A stretch of DNA of 64,000 bases from Ascaphus truei (taxonomy: Eukaryota > Chordata > Amphibia > Anura > Ascaphidae): assembly GCA_036426205.1 (NCBI GenBank), contig CM071567.1, positions 295,816,204-295,880,203 of the forward strand, read 5' to 3'. Positions 47,801-59,734 of this stretch are shown piece by piece (position 1 is the stretch's first letter; every line of letters begins with the position of its first letter). Made by a program: the position numbers and the translations under genes. The notes below the pieces were generated by a model. That model ran no database searches. It worked only from the letters and a program-made list of their open reading frames with translations, and was not told the origin of the DNA.

Positions 47801-50800
47801 AGAGCTGTGCAGCTGCATTGGGGCGTCTGCTAAATCCCTGTATTCAATAAAGATGTCCTGAAAAAAGAACCCCAACTGTGTGAGTGTGAGATTACTCAAC
47901 AGTGGATGGCACCAAGAAGGAGTTCCTCACCCGGACCATCTCCCTGCGGAAGCACAGATCCTGATGAGGTGGAGGCGCTGCACATGATGTAAGTTGGACT
48001 CGTACCCACTACCTCAGATACCTGTCTGATTGGACATCCCCAATAACACCAAGCGGGGATCCAGAGTCCTGTACTTGCAGGTGCACCACCAACACACGCC
48101 TTGTAATGGGGGACGGTGTAGACTACAAGGCCAATGAGAGAGGGTGGGTCAGGGGACCGGAGGGAGCACCGTGTACATATATAATGTATAACCCTGTCCA
48201 CTAGTGTAACTTTGTAATTGTAACCATGTATTTGTGATCAATAACTATGCCCAGGAAATACTTGTAAACGAGAGTAACTCTCAATGTATTGCTTGACCGG
48301 GAGGCTGGACAGGGATCCCCCTTCCTTCTGTAGCCAGTACCCACATAAACACATACCAAATAACGACAGACTTTGCTTTGCCGGAGGTATAAAAGGCCGC
48401 GGCTTGGTGTATTAATGCGACCCCGGTCCTCCCCCGGGTCCCCCTCTTACCTCTTACCTTCCATTTCGCTGGCCTGGCAGTGGAGGATGGGGAGGGTGCG
48501 GGGAGGGTTGCGGGCAGTTCTGGTGGGTGATGGAGTCGCCGGAGGTTCCCGGTGGAATCTCTGTTGCAGTGTGTGCTGCCATGTTGAAGATGTGGGCGCA
48601 TGTGCAGTACCGTTTCGCGATGCGCACGAGTAGTCATAGCTGCGGCCAATACCAGAGGTGCTAGACAGGAACTACAACCACCAGCATGTGGTGCACCAGG
48701 AGCCATATTTGGATCAGGGACAAGGTTAGGGTAGGTGGTATGTGCAGTGTGTCTGTGGCACTTGCATTAGGCCAGAGACCCCCCTATCAGGCCCCAGTTG
48801 GCCGACTCCCTCAGATGTGGGGCTGCTGCAGGGACAGGCCATGAAGATAGGGACACTGCACTGTAGCATAAGAGTGAGGGGCACCAGCAGATGCAATTGC
48901 ATCCTGCCTACTGTAGTCTGGGACCAGACCAGCTGCTACCCTCCGAGACTCTCTTCAGTGTGAAACCCTCTCAGACGGATAGCACCCAAGCAGAGGTGGA
49001 CTCTGCGCTGACCCAACCATTACTGGATTAATGGATTGTCATCTGCTGTGGCATACGGGGTGGGTATCACCCGGAGTACCTAATTTCATCAAGTGCACCA
49101 AGTTTACGCACATTTAGTGAGGTAGCGCTGTTCTTACATTTGGGTTGACTCTGTGGGCACCAGCATGGTGGGTGGCCAGGGGCATCTCCGTACTTGGGGT
49201 TAACCCCAGGGTGTGGCCATGGGGTTGGGGTGGACACGGTGAAAGGGGTATGCCTGCAAGCGCTGAGTGGTTTGGTCATATGCATTATCTCCTATGGTAG
49301 TAAATCAGTTATATTATAACGGTGTGTATTATTGTATGTCCTTCACGAGTTATCCAACAGTGTTTAGGATCCCACGCAGGTGGACGGCAGGTGTCAACCA
49401 ACGAATCAGCTACACCCCAGGCTCACAGCAGCGGGGGTTAGGCCTCCTAGAGCCAGGTAACACGGCCACTCAACCGTAGCTGCCAATCTCCCGGGGGTGG
49501 GGGAAAGTGCGCAAAATTTAAATAATATTGAGTAAATGCAGTTCGTGCCAGAATGCTTGCTGCTTAATAGGTTAAGTTAGGGTCAGACGGGCCCTGACCA
49601 CTGCCCCCATAAACTGTAGCCATGACATGTGAGTGGCCGTTGTCGCGTCCAGCAGACCCAGTCCACTCGCCACCAACCCAGGCTTTATTAGCTCCGAGCC
49701 CCACCTGGCAAAGACAAGCATACCCCCCAACTGCCGCACATGACGGGCCTATTTAACTCCCTTTAAACTAGGCCCGTAACGCCAGACACACGAAGACCCT
49801 CTCCATCCCTCCTGTAACTATTGTTAACAGAGCCAATATCTGACCAGTGTACGCCTCGATCAAAAGAAGCGCACCACTGCCAGGTCGTTTCCCGCACGTG
49901 GAATGATAGGATGTAAGTGCTCTCTATCTCAGGCTAAGGATATAGCCATGGAGGCAATTGCCCCCACCGCGCGGCTTACACCCCACCATAATACCTTTGC
50001 CTGCTCTGCGGGCAACCTAAGAGTTCTCCCAGGGTGTGAGGCGCTCGTTTCTTGCCCAGTGTACAGTGACTCCCTGATGATCCATACATCGTCGGAACCA
50101 AGTCAGTTTTGAATGGGACTGCAGAGACCCACGCTGTGTTAATCGATGGGCCATTAAGAATCTCACAGAAATGTTGAGGCAATGTTGAGTCATGTTGAGG
50201 CATTACTGTGAGACTGCCCCAGAATTTCCAGGTTAACTGTTCTATACTGGTGGCTGCCATTGTAGCGCAAAGCCATTGAACGTCAAGAGGTTATCTTCTG
50301 CTTCCCATAGGCACTCAGAGGTGCGAACCCTGAGTAGCCGTTTTGGGCTCGCAACAAGCGGTTAAAACGTCTGGCGACGTATATGGTCAAGGCTTCAAGG
50401 ACAGCAGTGGGAATTGCACAGGAGACTCACTATTCCCAATGAAAATGTGTGTGCTAGGTAAAAGGAGAGGAAACAACATCCAGACGCCGCTGTGGGTAGC
50501 AGTGTGAGAAGACAACGAGTATACATCAGACGCTCTTCAGACAATCGATGTGACAAGGATGGACAAATGCCACGTGATGACGTCTGCGACATACGAGGAC
50601 ACACGTACAGAGACCCACTACACACTACAGGACAACAGCAGATGCAGCAGAGAATGAAACCGAAACCACGCCAGCACCAGATGGGATTGTGATGGAGCCA
50701 GTGATGACACCAGAGAGGAACAGCAACCAATGCAGAGATGGGTATACGCCCACCCATGGGCTCTAACAGGTGGATTGAACACAGAGAACCTGTTAGATGA

Positions 50801-53800
50801 TAGTAACAAAGCAATTGCACTGGGTGTTGAAGTTTGAGACGATTAAATATTGTTTGGCTGTTCACTTCCATTGCCACTTCAAGGTGAGAAAGGTTCAGCA
50901 GGGAAGAATGTTGTGTATCTCATTGCACAATAACTGCTTTATGATTAAAAACAACTCGTGTTTGTGCCCTTGTCCTCATAGTTTTGGATCATTGGAAGAA
51001 CAGAGGTCTTCCCTGGGGGTTTAAGGAGAACAGGTTATATGTTAATCACTTACTTTTCAACTGTTGTTTTTGTGTTTGCAGCAAACATCTACATATTTGC
51101 AGTGACTGTGTGGGAAAAAGGAACATACCTGAGGTTCCCTGGGGATATTTAAATAACTTGTTAGAGATAAGCCTGAGTTGGACACAAAATTAGTATGACT
51201 TATAACGCTATTTCTGGCTAATTTTAGGGAGTTTGTGAATATGGGATGATATGCTTTAGCAAAAATACAATAATTTGATATAGTTGAGAATAACAGCCTT
51301 TATTCATAACGTTATGCATTTGTCAGGATAAATACTTTTAACATCACATAATTTGCTTTGATTAAAACTATGTCATGATGGGGATTAATTACTTAGAGTA
51401 CACATTAAATAGGCTAGCAGAGAATAGAACATCTGGGGCTCGGATCTAAAAACAAAGAATATAATAAACATTTTACAAACATAGGGCCCTATGCAGTAAG
51501 CGCCGATAAGGCATATCGCATTTTCCCGCCAAAATTGGATTTGAGATTCAGTAAGCGCCCGATAAGTGCTCAAAATCTGCATTTTTCTTCCCGATAAAAA
51601 TTTACGGCATGCGCGGCCCGATAACCCATTTATCGCACTTATCGGCACTTTTTTGAAACCGGCTGTATTCTAGTAGCCCCGATCAGCTTATCGGTGCTGA
51701 TCGGCACTCAAAAATGGAGATTCATCGGCAATTGGTACCGCCAACTAAAGTGGCAAGTTGGAAGGAGAAGGATCGGCAAGGGTTGCCGGGACGGCACTTA
51801 GAAAAAATAGCTATCTCTACAATCAATGGAGTCAATGGAGAGGGGACTTATAACATTATAGGAGTGTTGAGTTTCTATTGCTCATAATAAAAATGTGCTT
51901 GGCATTACGTGTCGATGTCAATCATTCATCGTGTCAACGCTTACGTTTTATTGGCACAACATTGTACTTTTCAATGTTATGTTATTGGTGTCCATTAGTC
52001 TTAATGTATGATGTGTCAAGGGAAACTCCTATAGGAAACTCTTAAAGGAACAGGTCACATAAAATGAAAACATGACTTAAGTGTGCTTCGCAATTTATTA
52101 TATGATGGTAACAAGGATTTCACCACATCTAACAGTATCCCGCGTATAGTACTGTTGGATACATCTAGAGATGCCTCTTGAATGTTAGCATGATCAAATG
52201 TAAAGTAGCTGTTTGTTTCAGTACGTACTTTGTGACCCCCTCTTGTTGATGACGTCCGCAATGGACACTCATACATTGTATGATTACATTGTACACACGA
52301 TGCATTAGAATCACTTCATGCTAACTTATACACAATCTATAATAGTTACTCATTTTTACATTGATGAAACATAATGCAATAGCAAGTATCCTGATGGAAT
52401 TAAAATTTGCATATTACTTATACAATTAGTTCATGTGAACTGTAACAATACATGCCAATTGGGGTACATGTTGCAAGTACTTTTTCAACGTCAATGTCAA
52501 GGTGTATCCTAATGAGATGACTGAGTGTTGCGTCGAAGGGTACCTTGCATTAACACATTCCATTAAATACTTGCGAATAAATTTTGTACAAGCTTAACGG
52601 TACATCATTGGTCAAATATCATGATTGCCTAGTGAAACACACATAAATAACCGTTTAATTTGTTCTGGATACCGCGTGGCGTTAACTACTTGGATATGTT
52701 AATGTACTGCACCGACACAATTTATTCGAGCAAATACCCGGTATGTACCTGGCAGAACCTGGAATGCGCCGCTCCTCCCCTCGGACAAGCCCCGTTGCAT
52801 TTGCCTTCCCAGCCGGGTTCATGCCTGGCTGACGGGCGGCTGATCTGTTAAATGATAATGATTGGATTTAATAGGCTGAAATGCTTCGCGGGTCTACCAG
52901 TGGCATAAATTCATGAATTGTAATGCAGTATATATATATGTACTGTGCAGTATTGCAGCCAGCGGAATAAAATGCTTCCAATCCCTGGCTGGAAAATAAA
53001 TCATGCACTCGGGCAGGAAAACAGGTCAACAAACCTCAATACACCCGGGTATCCCGAATTCGTGGGACTAGCCGAGCTGAATAAAGTGTGTCGCCAGTGT
53101 GTAACACCTTGACTTCATCAAGTCACCTGACATCATCACATAGGTACAGTGGCGACCAACTTTATTCGAAGTTGGCTAGTCCGGAATTTGGAATATCCGG
53201 TGATGTGCGGTACAGAACGTTTCTCCCGGTAGTTTATTGCGTTATGTCGCGCCTGTGATTTAAGATTTTATTCCGTGGCTGCAAACTGCAATGCCGTGTA
53301 AAAATGCATGGGGGCGTTTGCGAGCTGTGTCTCTGAAGTCCAAATACCTTCGCTGTCAACCTACAGTACAGTGATTCAGTCTGTGGCAGTCGCGCGTCGC
53401 AGTACAGTAAAATGCATATTTAATTCATTTTAAAGTACAGTACTGTACATGCTCGGACCCTGTTGGGGTGAAGTGAGGGGTTCCTAAAATCTGGGGAAGA
53501 ATGAAATTTTAATTCTATGGTGAAGTACTGTCTTGTTGCCGTTATTATTTTGGTGGGGGTGGCTGGGTACTTCTTTAGGGGGCTTACCATTACTGTACAT
53601 TAAAACGTATCTTGTTTTTTCCCTCAAGAAAAGAAAACGGTAAGGGGGGGATTTCGATGGATAATATTGTACTGTATGCTGAATGTTTCCGGCCGTACAG
53701 TATACTGGTAATAAACCCGAATAAATAAAACTATGCAGTTCATTCTACATGTTCAGTTCGTTTCATTATTGTCTTGTACATGTACTGTACAGTGGCATAC

Positions 53801-55160
53801 ACGTGCCTAAAATCTGGGGCAAAAATAATTTATTCCTAGGTGCCTTAGAACAAGAAGTTCCCACGCAGTTGCCCGTGATCTTGACCGCGGCCCTAAGTAG
53901 TTCCCACGCCAATTGGTGAATATAATGTAAAATAACCCATTCTGTGGGTCTGAGCGGGTTGAAATTTACCGGTCCTCATCGCGGAGGACCCTTGCCATAG
54001 TGGCAAATATCAGCCTTGCACGACCCCCGAAACCAGAGGTACAAAAAGACAGTTAAAAGCACATACCAAAGTGGCTTTTTTTCTGCAGCAGTCAATGGCA
54101 GAAACCTAAATTTAACATCGCACTTAACTCGTTCTGTTGCCACGAGAGGGTCGCAATTTGCCATGCAATCGCCGCAACTAGGACTACATGGTCACGACGA
54201 TCTGAGCCCTCTAGGTGCGAACAGAACCGGAGTTGTGGGTTCCAGGTTAGCTCATTCTGACTTAGCCGGTTCAAGCTTTCTCCGCCATTGCGCTTCAATG
54301 GTAGGACCCTCCTCGCCGGTGTGATCCTTTTCGCCGCCATTAGCTCGGACCCTGTTGGGGTCAGTGAGGGGGTTCCTAACATCTAGGGGCAAATTGCCAC
54401 GGACCAGGGCAGTAAAAAAAAACAGTACAGCAAGCCTGTACATTTGTTACACTGGCAAAGGAGCAAATGGAAACAATGTGAGGCAATTCAAACATGTCTT
54501 TTATGGTGGAGTCAGTACAAAAACATTTATTTACAAATACGTAAATGTTGAAACATTAAAGTGCACAGCAATTCTAACACATCAACACACAAATACATAC
54601 TGCAGCCTTTATTGATTTTCTGCACAAAACATTTTTGTGCATGGGCACAGGGAGTAAAGTGACTTGCCATTTTATGTCTGTATTTGGGGGTTGTCTTTGG
54701 GGGTTTATTCATCAAATTATTATGATGAACTTGCCTTTTGAAATGACACTGCTGTAACTATTTCAGCCACACACCTCCAGAGTTTTTAATCCCTCCCTAG
54801 CCAAGCGTCAATCGGCTGAGTCACCCTAGCCTACCATCCCCCTCTCTCACTGGTCGTTGATCTTCTGTATTCCACATGTGTTCTTAATCCGCCATAGCCG
54901 AGCTACAAACACTCAGCACGCCTTTGTCTAATCACAACATCCCCCTCCCCAACCATTAGAGGCCTGTGTTTGAACGGTAATGCTTTTCGAAAATCCCTCT
55001 CGAATTTGAAATGTAAACGATGTGCACAGCACTGTAGAATGAGAGTACACTGGACAGTATTTCATCAGGGTTTGTGAAATATTTGTCAGTCACTATGGTT
55101 TACAGTCACATGTTTTTAATACAATACAGTACATTCTTTAAATCTTTAAATAAAAATATA
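41860..55160 (+). repeat. Noisy second copy of 27,739-41,020 (13.3 kb)
   Basis: From AGGCACCTGGTGTG onward the sequence follows 27,739-41,020 in the same order and orientation, including the CpG block, LTR element, NRF-1-like sites, TATA block, palindrome and deleted transposon copy. Differences are overwhelmingly single-base insertions and deletions scattered evenly, with few clean substitutions. That is the error profile of unpolished long reads rather than of evolutionary divergence. All ORFs in it are broken relative to the first copy. Either a real tandem duplication was assembled poorly or a gap was filled with raw sequence of the same locus. Confidence 0.9.
43033..48177 (+). mobile_element. 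LTR element within the noisy copy
   Basis: Counterpart of 28,891-33,910. LTRs at about 43,033-43,876 and 47,366-48,177, with primer-binding-site-like TTGGAGGGCTGGCTGAGATT just after the left one. Indels throughout; boundaries are approximate. Confidence 0.75.
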
Positions 55161-55164
55161 TAAA

Positions 55165-56030
55165 CTCTGGTAAAATATTTTAAATAAAAAAAAATAATTC
55201 ATGGTGCATGTAGGGGTGGGTCAATAATTATGTTCGCAGGAAAGTGAATATAAATTTATTTTATTTTATCAGGAACCAAAAAATACAAATATAAAAATAA
55301 TTCAGGAATAATACATACTGTACAGTAATGCAGTCTTTTTAAGTTATTTGGCAGCTTGAAACTGGATAACCATTGGAAAAACCTTGTAAAACATGGGGGA
55401 AACATGAGTAATGCAATTTATAGAATATTATTTAATACTACAGTATACAGTATACAGTACAGTACTGTAATGTAATGTACTGTATAATATACCGTATATA
55501 CTGTATAGTAAAATTATTTTTTTTAGTCTTATCTTTTCCTCATTCTGTCTGCAGTACAGTAGTCATTGAGAGAGGAGAGGTTTTGTGTTACATCATTGCT
55601 GGCGTTTATATACTGTAAATTTGACTGATACAAGCAGATTTGACTGGACACAACGCCCCCATCCCCCTAGGCCACACCGTTTTTCCTGGACGACAAGAAA
55701 AACAAAAATTAGTGCAGTGTACTGTACGTATTATGGCAGAAATACTGTAGGTCGGCTGGTGCAGCTTTATCGGAAAGAAAAAAAATGGGGGCAGTTAGTA
55801 GGCAGTTACTGTAGTATGTCAAACTAGTGTACTGTGTATACTGTACTGGAACTACTGTATACTCTGACTACTGTTAAATTCTATGTACTGTAACCTGATG
55901 GTGCTGCTCTCTTTGTAAAGAAAAAACTAACTACTGTATACTCTTAATATCTGGGGAAAGAAAAAATTGTGCCATACTTACTGTAACATACTCTGTACTT
56001 ACAATAACACAGCACAGTACTATTTTCCTG
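55165..56030. other. AT-rich, TACTGTA/TACAGTA-dense sequence
   Basis: Many overlapping TACTGTA and TACAGTA heptamers (for example 55,440-55,500 and 55,820-55,900). No supported gene; the 80-codon ORF at 55,585-55,827 shows no motif. Confidence 0.5.
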
Positions 56031-57149
56031 ATGCTTGCCCATTACACGCAATGACAATGGGCAACACACAGTGGCAATATGGTCTATATTTATTGCAGCG
56101 TTCCACGGTGAGTACATCGTCCTAAAATCAGTATGCCTTTCAACAACTCGTACTTTTTGGAGGGTTTCACCACTTTCCGGATATGGTCCTCAGCTGATTG
56201 CCAGACCATTTCGATCGGATGAAGTCTGGCGACCTGTCTTGGAAGAAAAGGAACAATGTTTAAGATCTAAAAACAATGGGGAACAAAATGGGACACGGTC
56301 TACTGCACTTACTCCGCTGGGTCTTCACCCAGTGATGCCGCGCTCAAGGATAGCGCCGTTGATGCAGTTTGCTTGGGATCGTTGTCCTGGTAGAAGCGGT
56401 GACATGGGAAGTCGCGTGTGATGTATTGCACTATCTCGGGCACAATGTTGTCTGGAAGAAAGCATTATTCAGATTCCTATAGCAAGAAAGAAAAGTGCTC
56501 AAAAAACTGCACAATAGTACAGTACAGTGCATTACGGGTAAGGCAACACTAGTCAAGTAAGGGAATAGGTGACATTATATTGATAAATTTTACCTTCAAA
56601 GATGACAATGCATCCGGCCACGCCTAGAGATGGCACCCCACACATGCAGCTTCACAGGGTGTTTTGGCTGTGGCTTCAAAGATAAGCGGCTTTTTTGTGG
56701 AATGCAAAGTTTGAAAATCTCTCCAGCCGACACAAGTAGACTCATCAGTGAAGATGCTGCAATCTGGAAAGTCTCCCCACTGTCGATCCTGCCTGGGCCT
56801 GGGACACTCTTTTGATTTGTTTTGCGTCCTGTATCATGGGGTACGCTCTGTAATGACAAGGAAAAAAATTTTTTAGCGGCACAGTGCAGTACAGTTTGCT
56901 AACAACACTTTACCTCTGTACTGTCCAGTACTAACTCACACCGTCAATTTCCATCCAATGCTGCGTCTCATCTTCTTTATGCTGGTCTCGGATACAGTCA
57001 GATTGTGTTTTCCTGCAGAGTGTTTTAAACCCTTAATGCACTCCTTCATCATTCTCTCACTTATTTTGTCCACCAGAACAGTTGTCTCCCTACAATTGTA
57101 AAGAATTATATTGTTTTATAATATGCAGCAATATAAAATGTATGTATTA

Positions 57150-57535
57150 AATACAAATAGATATACTGGGGTAAATAAATATAAATATAAGTACATTCTA
57201 TACAGTATATACCGTTGTAAGATTAATTGAAATATACAAAAAATGTATACTGTGTACTATAAATATAAATAGACAAAATATATACTGTTGTGCTATAAAT
57301 ATTAATTTGCACAAATAAAAATACTGTTGTAATATAAATATAAATACAGTACATCCGATACAGTATATACCGTTGTAAGATTAATTGAAATATNNNNNNN
57401 NNNNNNNNNNNNNNNNNNNNNNNNNNNNNNNNNNNNNNNNNNNNNNNNNNNNNNATATACAAAAAATGTATACTGCTGTACTATAAATATAAATAGACAA
57501 ACTACTGTATGTTGTAATATAAATCAACAGAAATA
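57150..57535. repeat. 160-bp tandem array (second locus), gapped
   Basis: At least two further units of the array found at 41,299-41,858, ending in the same CTACTGTATGTTGTAATAT flank. It is interrupted by the assembly gap, so copy number is unknown. Confidence 0.88.
57394..57454. other. Assembly gap (61 N)
   Basis: Run of N inside the tandem array. Confidence 1.
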
Positions 57536-57845
57536 ACAACAGTATTACAGTAGATACAGAACTGTACTGTAGATGTACAGTACAGTTTTCTATATTTTTT
57601 TTTGTTAAGTTTTATAAATATACTTACGCGTTTGTTACCCTTGGTGCCTTTTTCCGGTCTCTGTTTTGTCCGTGTGCATGGTAGCTCAAGGTGTTTAATG
57701 GCACAACGAGGCCAGAAGTAGCTAACCAGCATTGGATAGCAGCAATTCGGTGTCCGCTTGTGTACATCTCCTTAATTCGCATGCTGAGCTCCTTTGAAAT
57801 CTTTTTAACAGGCATTGCTGCGAGTAGAAAGAAATACAAACACAA

Positions 57846-58050
57846 GAATGTATATTCGATGTTTAGTCGATGTGTATTCTATGTGCAGTCAATACACAAA
57901 ATGGATGGTGTATTTATACGGTAATGACTCACACGCCCACTTTCAACATCTGTACCTGGCCGCCATGCATAAAAGGTCACACACTTTGCATAGGCCACCA
58001 CTCCATGATCTTTATCTGAACTTGCCCTTGTCCAGATACTGTACTGCATT
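57846..58050. promoter_or_regulatory. Divergent spacer, mariner-like gene / BEN gene
   Basis: About 205 bp separate the ATG of the Tc1/mariner-like gene (minus) from the first plausible ATG of the BEN gene (plus), so both must be served by a shared bidirectional promoter if transcribed. No clear TATA box is seen. Confidence 0.35.
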
Positions 58051-58065
58051 GTGCCACCTGCTTCC

Positions 58066-58660
58066 ATGGAGCATCCCCGGTTCTATGGACGCAAGAACCC
58101 TCTCACCTCTGCCGTGCCTGTCATGCTGAAAAAGCGAAAGGCAGGAGCTGTTTCCACGCCAAGGGCAAAGCGACAGGCTAAGGCCAATAAAGAAAACCTT
58201 CTGCTGACCCCAAAGGTTAAGGGTTTTCTTAGACGTAAGCCTCATTATGGGAAGAAGATATACGGTGATGTACTTTCGACGCAGAACAAATGGCAGCCAA
58301 CCCATTAGACCCGCAGACCACTTCCTCCCATATGCTTCGACGACTCTATGTGTAGCTGTCCCGGAAATCTTCATCCCATCTTCTCCACCCCCATCTTCTC
58401 CGGTTCCATCTGACGATGGGTCACTGTCTCCTTTGCGCTTAGACGACTCTGCTTCTCGCCCGGAAATCCAAAGGTCACCTTCTCCATCCCTCTTTGACGT
58501 GCTGCCGCTTCTCCTCTACCGGGTATCCACAGGTCACCTCCTCCACTCTCCATCGATGCCGCTTCTCTCCATGGAACCCCCATCTCATCCTCCGTTGCAC
58601 ACATCCCCCCTGATGTCCATACGCCATGCACAAGAAGCAGCTCATTGGACCGGATGCTGA
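58066..58660 (+). pseudogene. Upstream part of the BEN gene, frame-broken
   Basis: Starting at ATG 58,066 (MEHPRFYGRKNPLTS) the first frame gives a basic stretch, KRKAGAVSTPRAKRQAKANK, that looks like a nuclear localisation signal. It runs to a stop at 58,306-58,308. A second frame (58,247-58,660) gives a Ser/Pro-rich linker (PSSPPPSSPVPSDDGSLSPL). Near 58,500 the coding-like reading returns to the frame that leads into the BEN ORF. These look like one N-terminal region broken by frameshifts, or exons whose junctions I cannot place. Confidence 0.45.
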
Positions 58661-59442
58661 ATGGGATAAGTGTGGATCTCCCCGGGAATTCTATTGTGCT
58701 GGCAAAGATAGATCTGCTTCTGGAGACCATGTTAAATTTGGAGCAATGGATGCTACAAATGGAGCAACGGATGGATCAACGGATGGAGAAGATAGAGGCT
58801 GACATTGCGGGCATACATTATTTGCTCGATGCTATTGCCCCTGTTTCCCCGACGCCAGAGCATGAGGGTGACATGGATGGGATGAATGGGACCTTCGACC
58901 CCCTTCCATCACCAAGCACCCCCCCTCCACCAGAAGATGTAGTGTACATGTATGCTGTTGAGGAGGACATGACAACCCCGTCAAGACCACGCCAGGAGAC
59001 AACACGGCGACCACGACCGGAGGAAAGCTTCCTCCCAGACATTCTACCATCGCCCGTCGCCACAAGCACACCCGCTCCCAAAAGACCTACACCCGCTCGC
59101 ATCGAAACAGTGCCCGACATCACCCTGTGCGATCTGCCACCGGGGCTCAGGGAGAAGTATAGGGTGATGAGTGCTGGTGCACCCCACAAGTATGCCTTGA
59201 TCATTTTTAAGCACCATGTTCCCTACACGTTGTACTGCAAGTGGGTTTTCAAAGTGAACTATGAAGGAAATCGCGTTAAAAAGGCCCTTCCTGCCAATTT
59301 AAGGAAAAACATTGTGGAAGAAATGCGGCGCTTTTATAAAGTTACAGATCCTGTAATGAAAGGCATTAGAGACTGCATTAATGGCGTTTTGCGCCATGCA
59401 AGGAATCGGCCATGGCTGGACAATGTGGAGGACTGTCAGTGA
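58645..59442 (+). CDS. BEN-domain protein with coiled coil
   Basis: An open frame of 265 codons. Residues 24-60 form a Met/Glu/Gln-rich coiled coil (LEQWMLQMEQRMDQRMEKIE). An acidic and Pro/Thr-rich linker follows (about 65-155), including basic RPRQETTRRPRPEE. The C-terminal ~80 residues fit a BEN domain (a DNA- and protein-binding helical fold of chromatin and viral proteins): PHKYALIIFKHHVPYTLYCKW, then KKALPANLRKNIVEEM and IRDCINGVLRHARNRPWL. The frame is open at its 5' side beyond the ATG, so this start is probably internal. AATAAA at 59,714 and later follow. It lies head to head with a transposase gene and tail to tail with the forkhead gene, suggesting an accessory protein of a transposon. 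The BEN call is by eye, on pattern. Confidence 0.6.
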   Translation: MDRMLNGISVDLPGNSIVLAKIDLLLETMLNLEQWMLQMEQRMDQRMEKIEADIAGIHYLLDAIAPVSPTPEHEGDMDGMNGTFDPLPSPSTPPPPEDVVYMYAVEEDMTTPSRPRQETTRRPRPEESFLPDILPSPVATSTPAPKRPTPARIETVPDITLCDLPPGLREKYRVMSAGAPHKYALIIFKHHVPYTLYCKWVFKVNYEGNRVKKALPANLRKNIVEEMRRFYKVTDPVMKGIRDCINGVLRHARNRPWLDNVEDCQ

Positions 59443-59734
59443 AACCATACTGTTGTGCTTAACTGTATTGTACTGTACATGTTTTGCCCTACAGTACCTG
59501 CTGTACTTAAACAAAGGAGATGTTGTTGTGTGTTTTTTTTCACAGGACATGCACAACTCCAGTCCCTGAGGGCCGCAAACAGGCATGATTTTCAACGTTT
59601 ACCTGAAAACCTGCCCTGTTTGCTGCTCTCTAGGACTGAACTGGTGCAGGTCTGACTGACAGTGTTGCACACCATCCCACTGTACTGTACTGTATACAGT
59701 ACTGGGTTTCTTTAATAAAGGAGATGTTACTTAA
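59443..59734 (+). other. BEN 3' UTR, proximal part
   Basis: Non-coding sequence with TACTGTA-type motifs and an AATAAA at about 59,714, absent from the deleted copy at 38.5-40.5 kb. Confidence 0.4.

Larger units (their letters stand above)
56036..57845 (-). pseudogene. Tc1/mariner-like transposase gene, five exons
   Basis: Read on the minus strand, five exons can be laid out with GT...AG junctions: 57,845-57,628, 57,089-56,940, 56,847-56,594, 56,451-~56,313 and ~56,239-56,040. Exon 1 starts MPVKKISKELSMRIKEMY and has a helix-turn-helix (GHRIAAIQCWLATSG). Exon 2 gives KISERMMKECIKGLKHSA. Exon 3 holds FTDEST (first catalytic Asp) and KHPVKLHVWGAISRRGR. Exon 4 holds FYQDNDPKQTA (second Asp). 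Exon 5 holds the PIEMVW block, KVVKPS and ERCNKY. This order is that of Tc1/mariner (IS630-type) transposases. Exons 1 and 2 join in frame. Exon 3 has frame changes and exon 5 at least one missing base, so it is inactive as assembled. The 160-bp array and the assembly gap lie in intron 1. It faces the BEN gene head to head. Confidence 0.72.

Noticed and set aside
41860..55160. Treating the duplicate as an independent set of genes
   Set aside because: Differences from 27,739-41,020 are mainly single-base indels, so its ORFs carry no separate evidence.
58818..59204. 128-codon minus-strand ORF inside the BEN gene
   Set aside because: Shadow of the plus-strand coding sequence, Gly/Ser/Val-rich with no motif.
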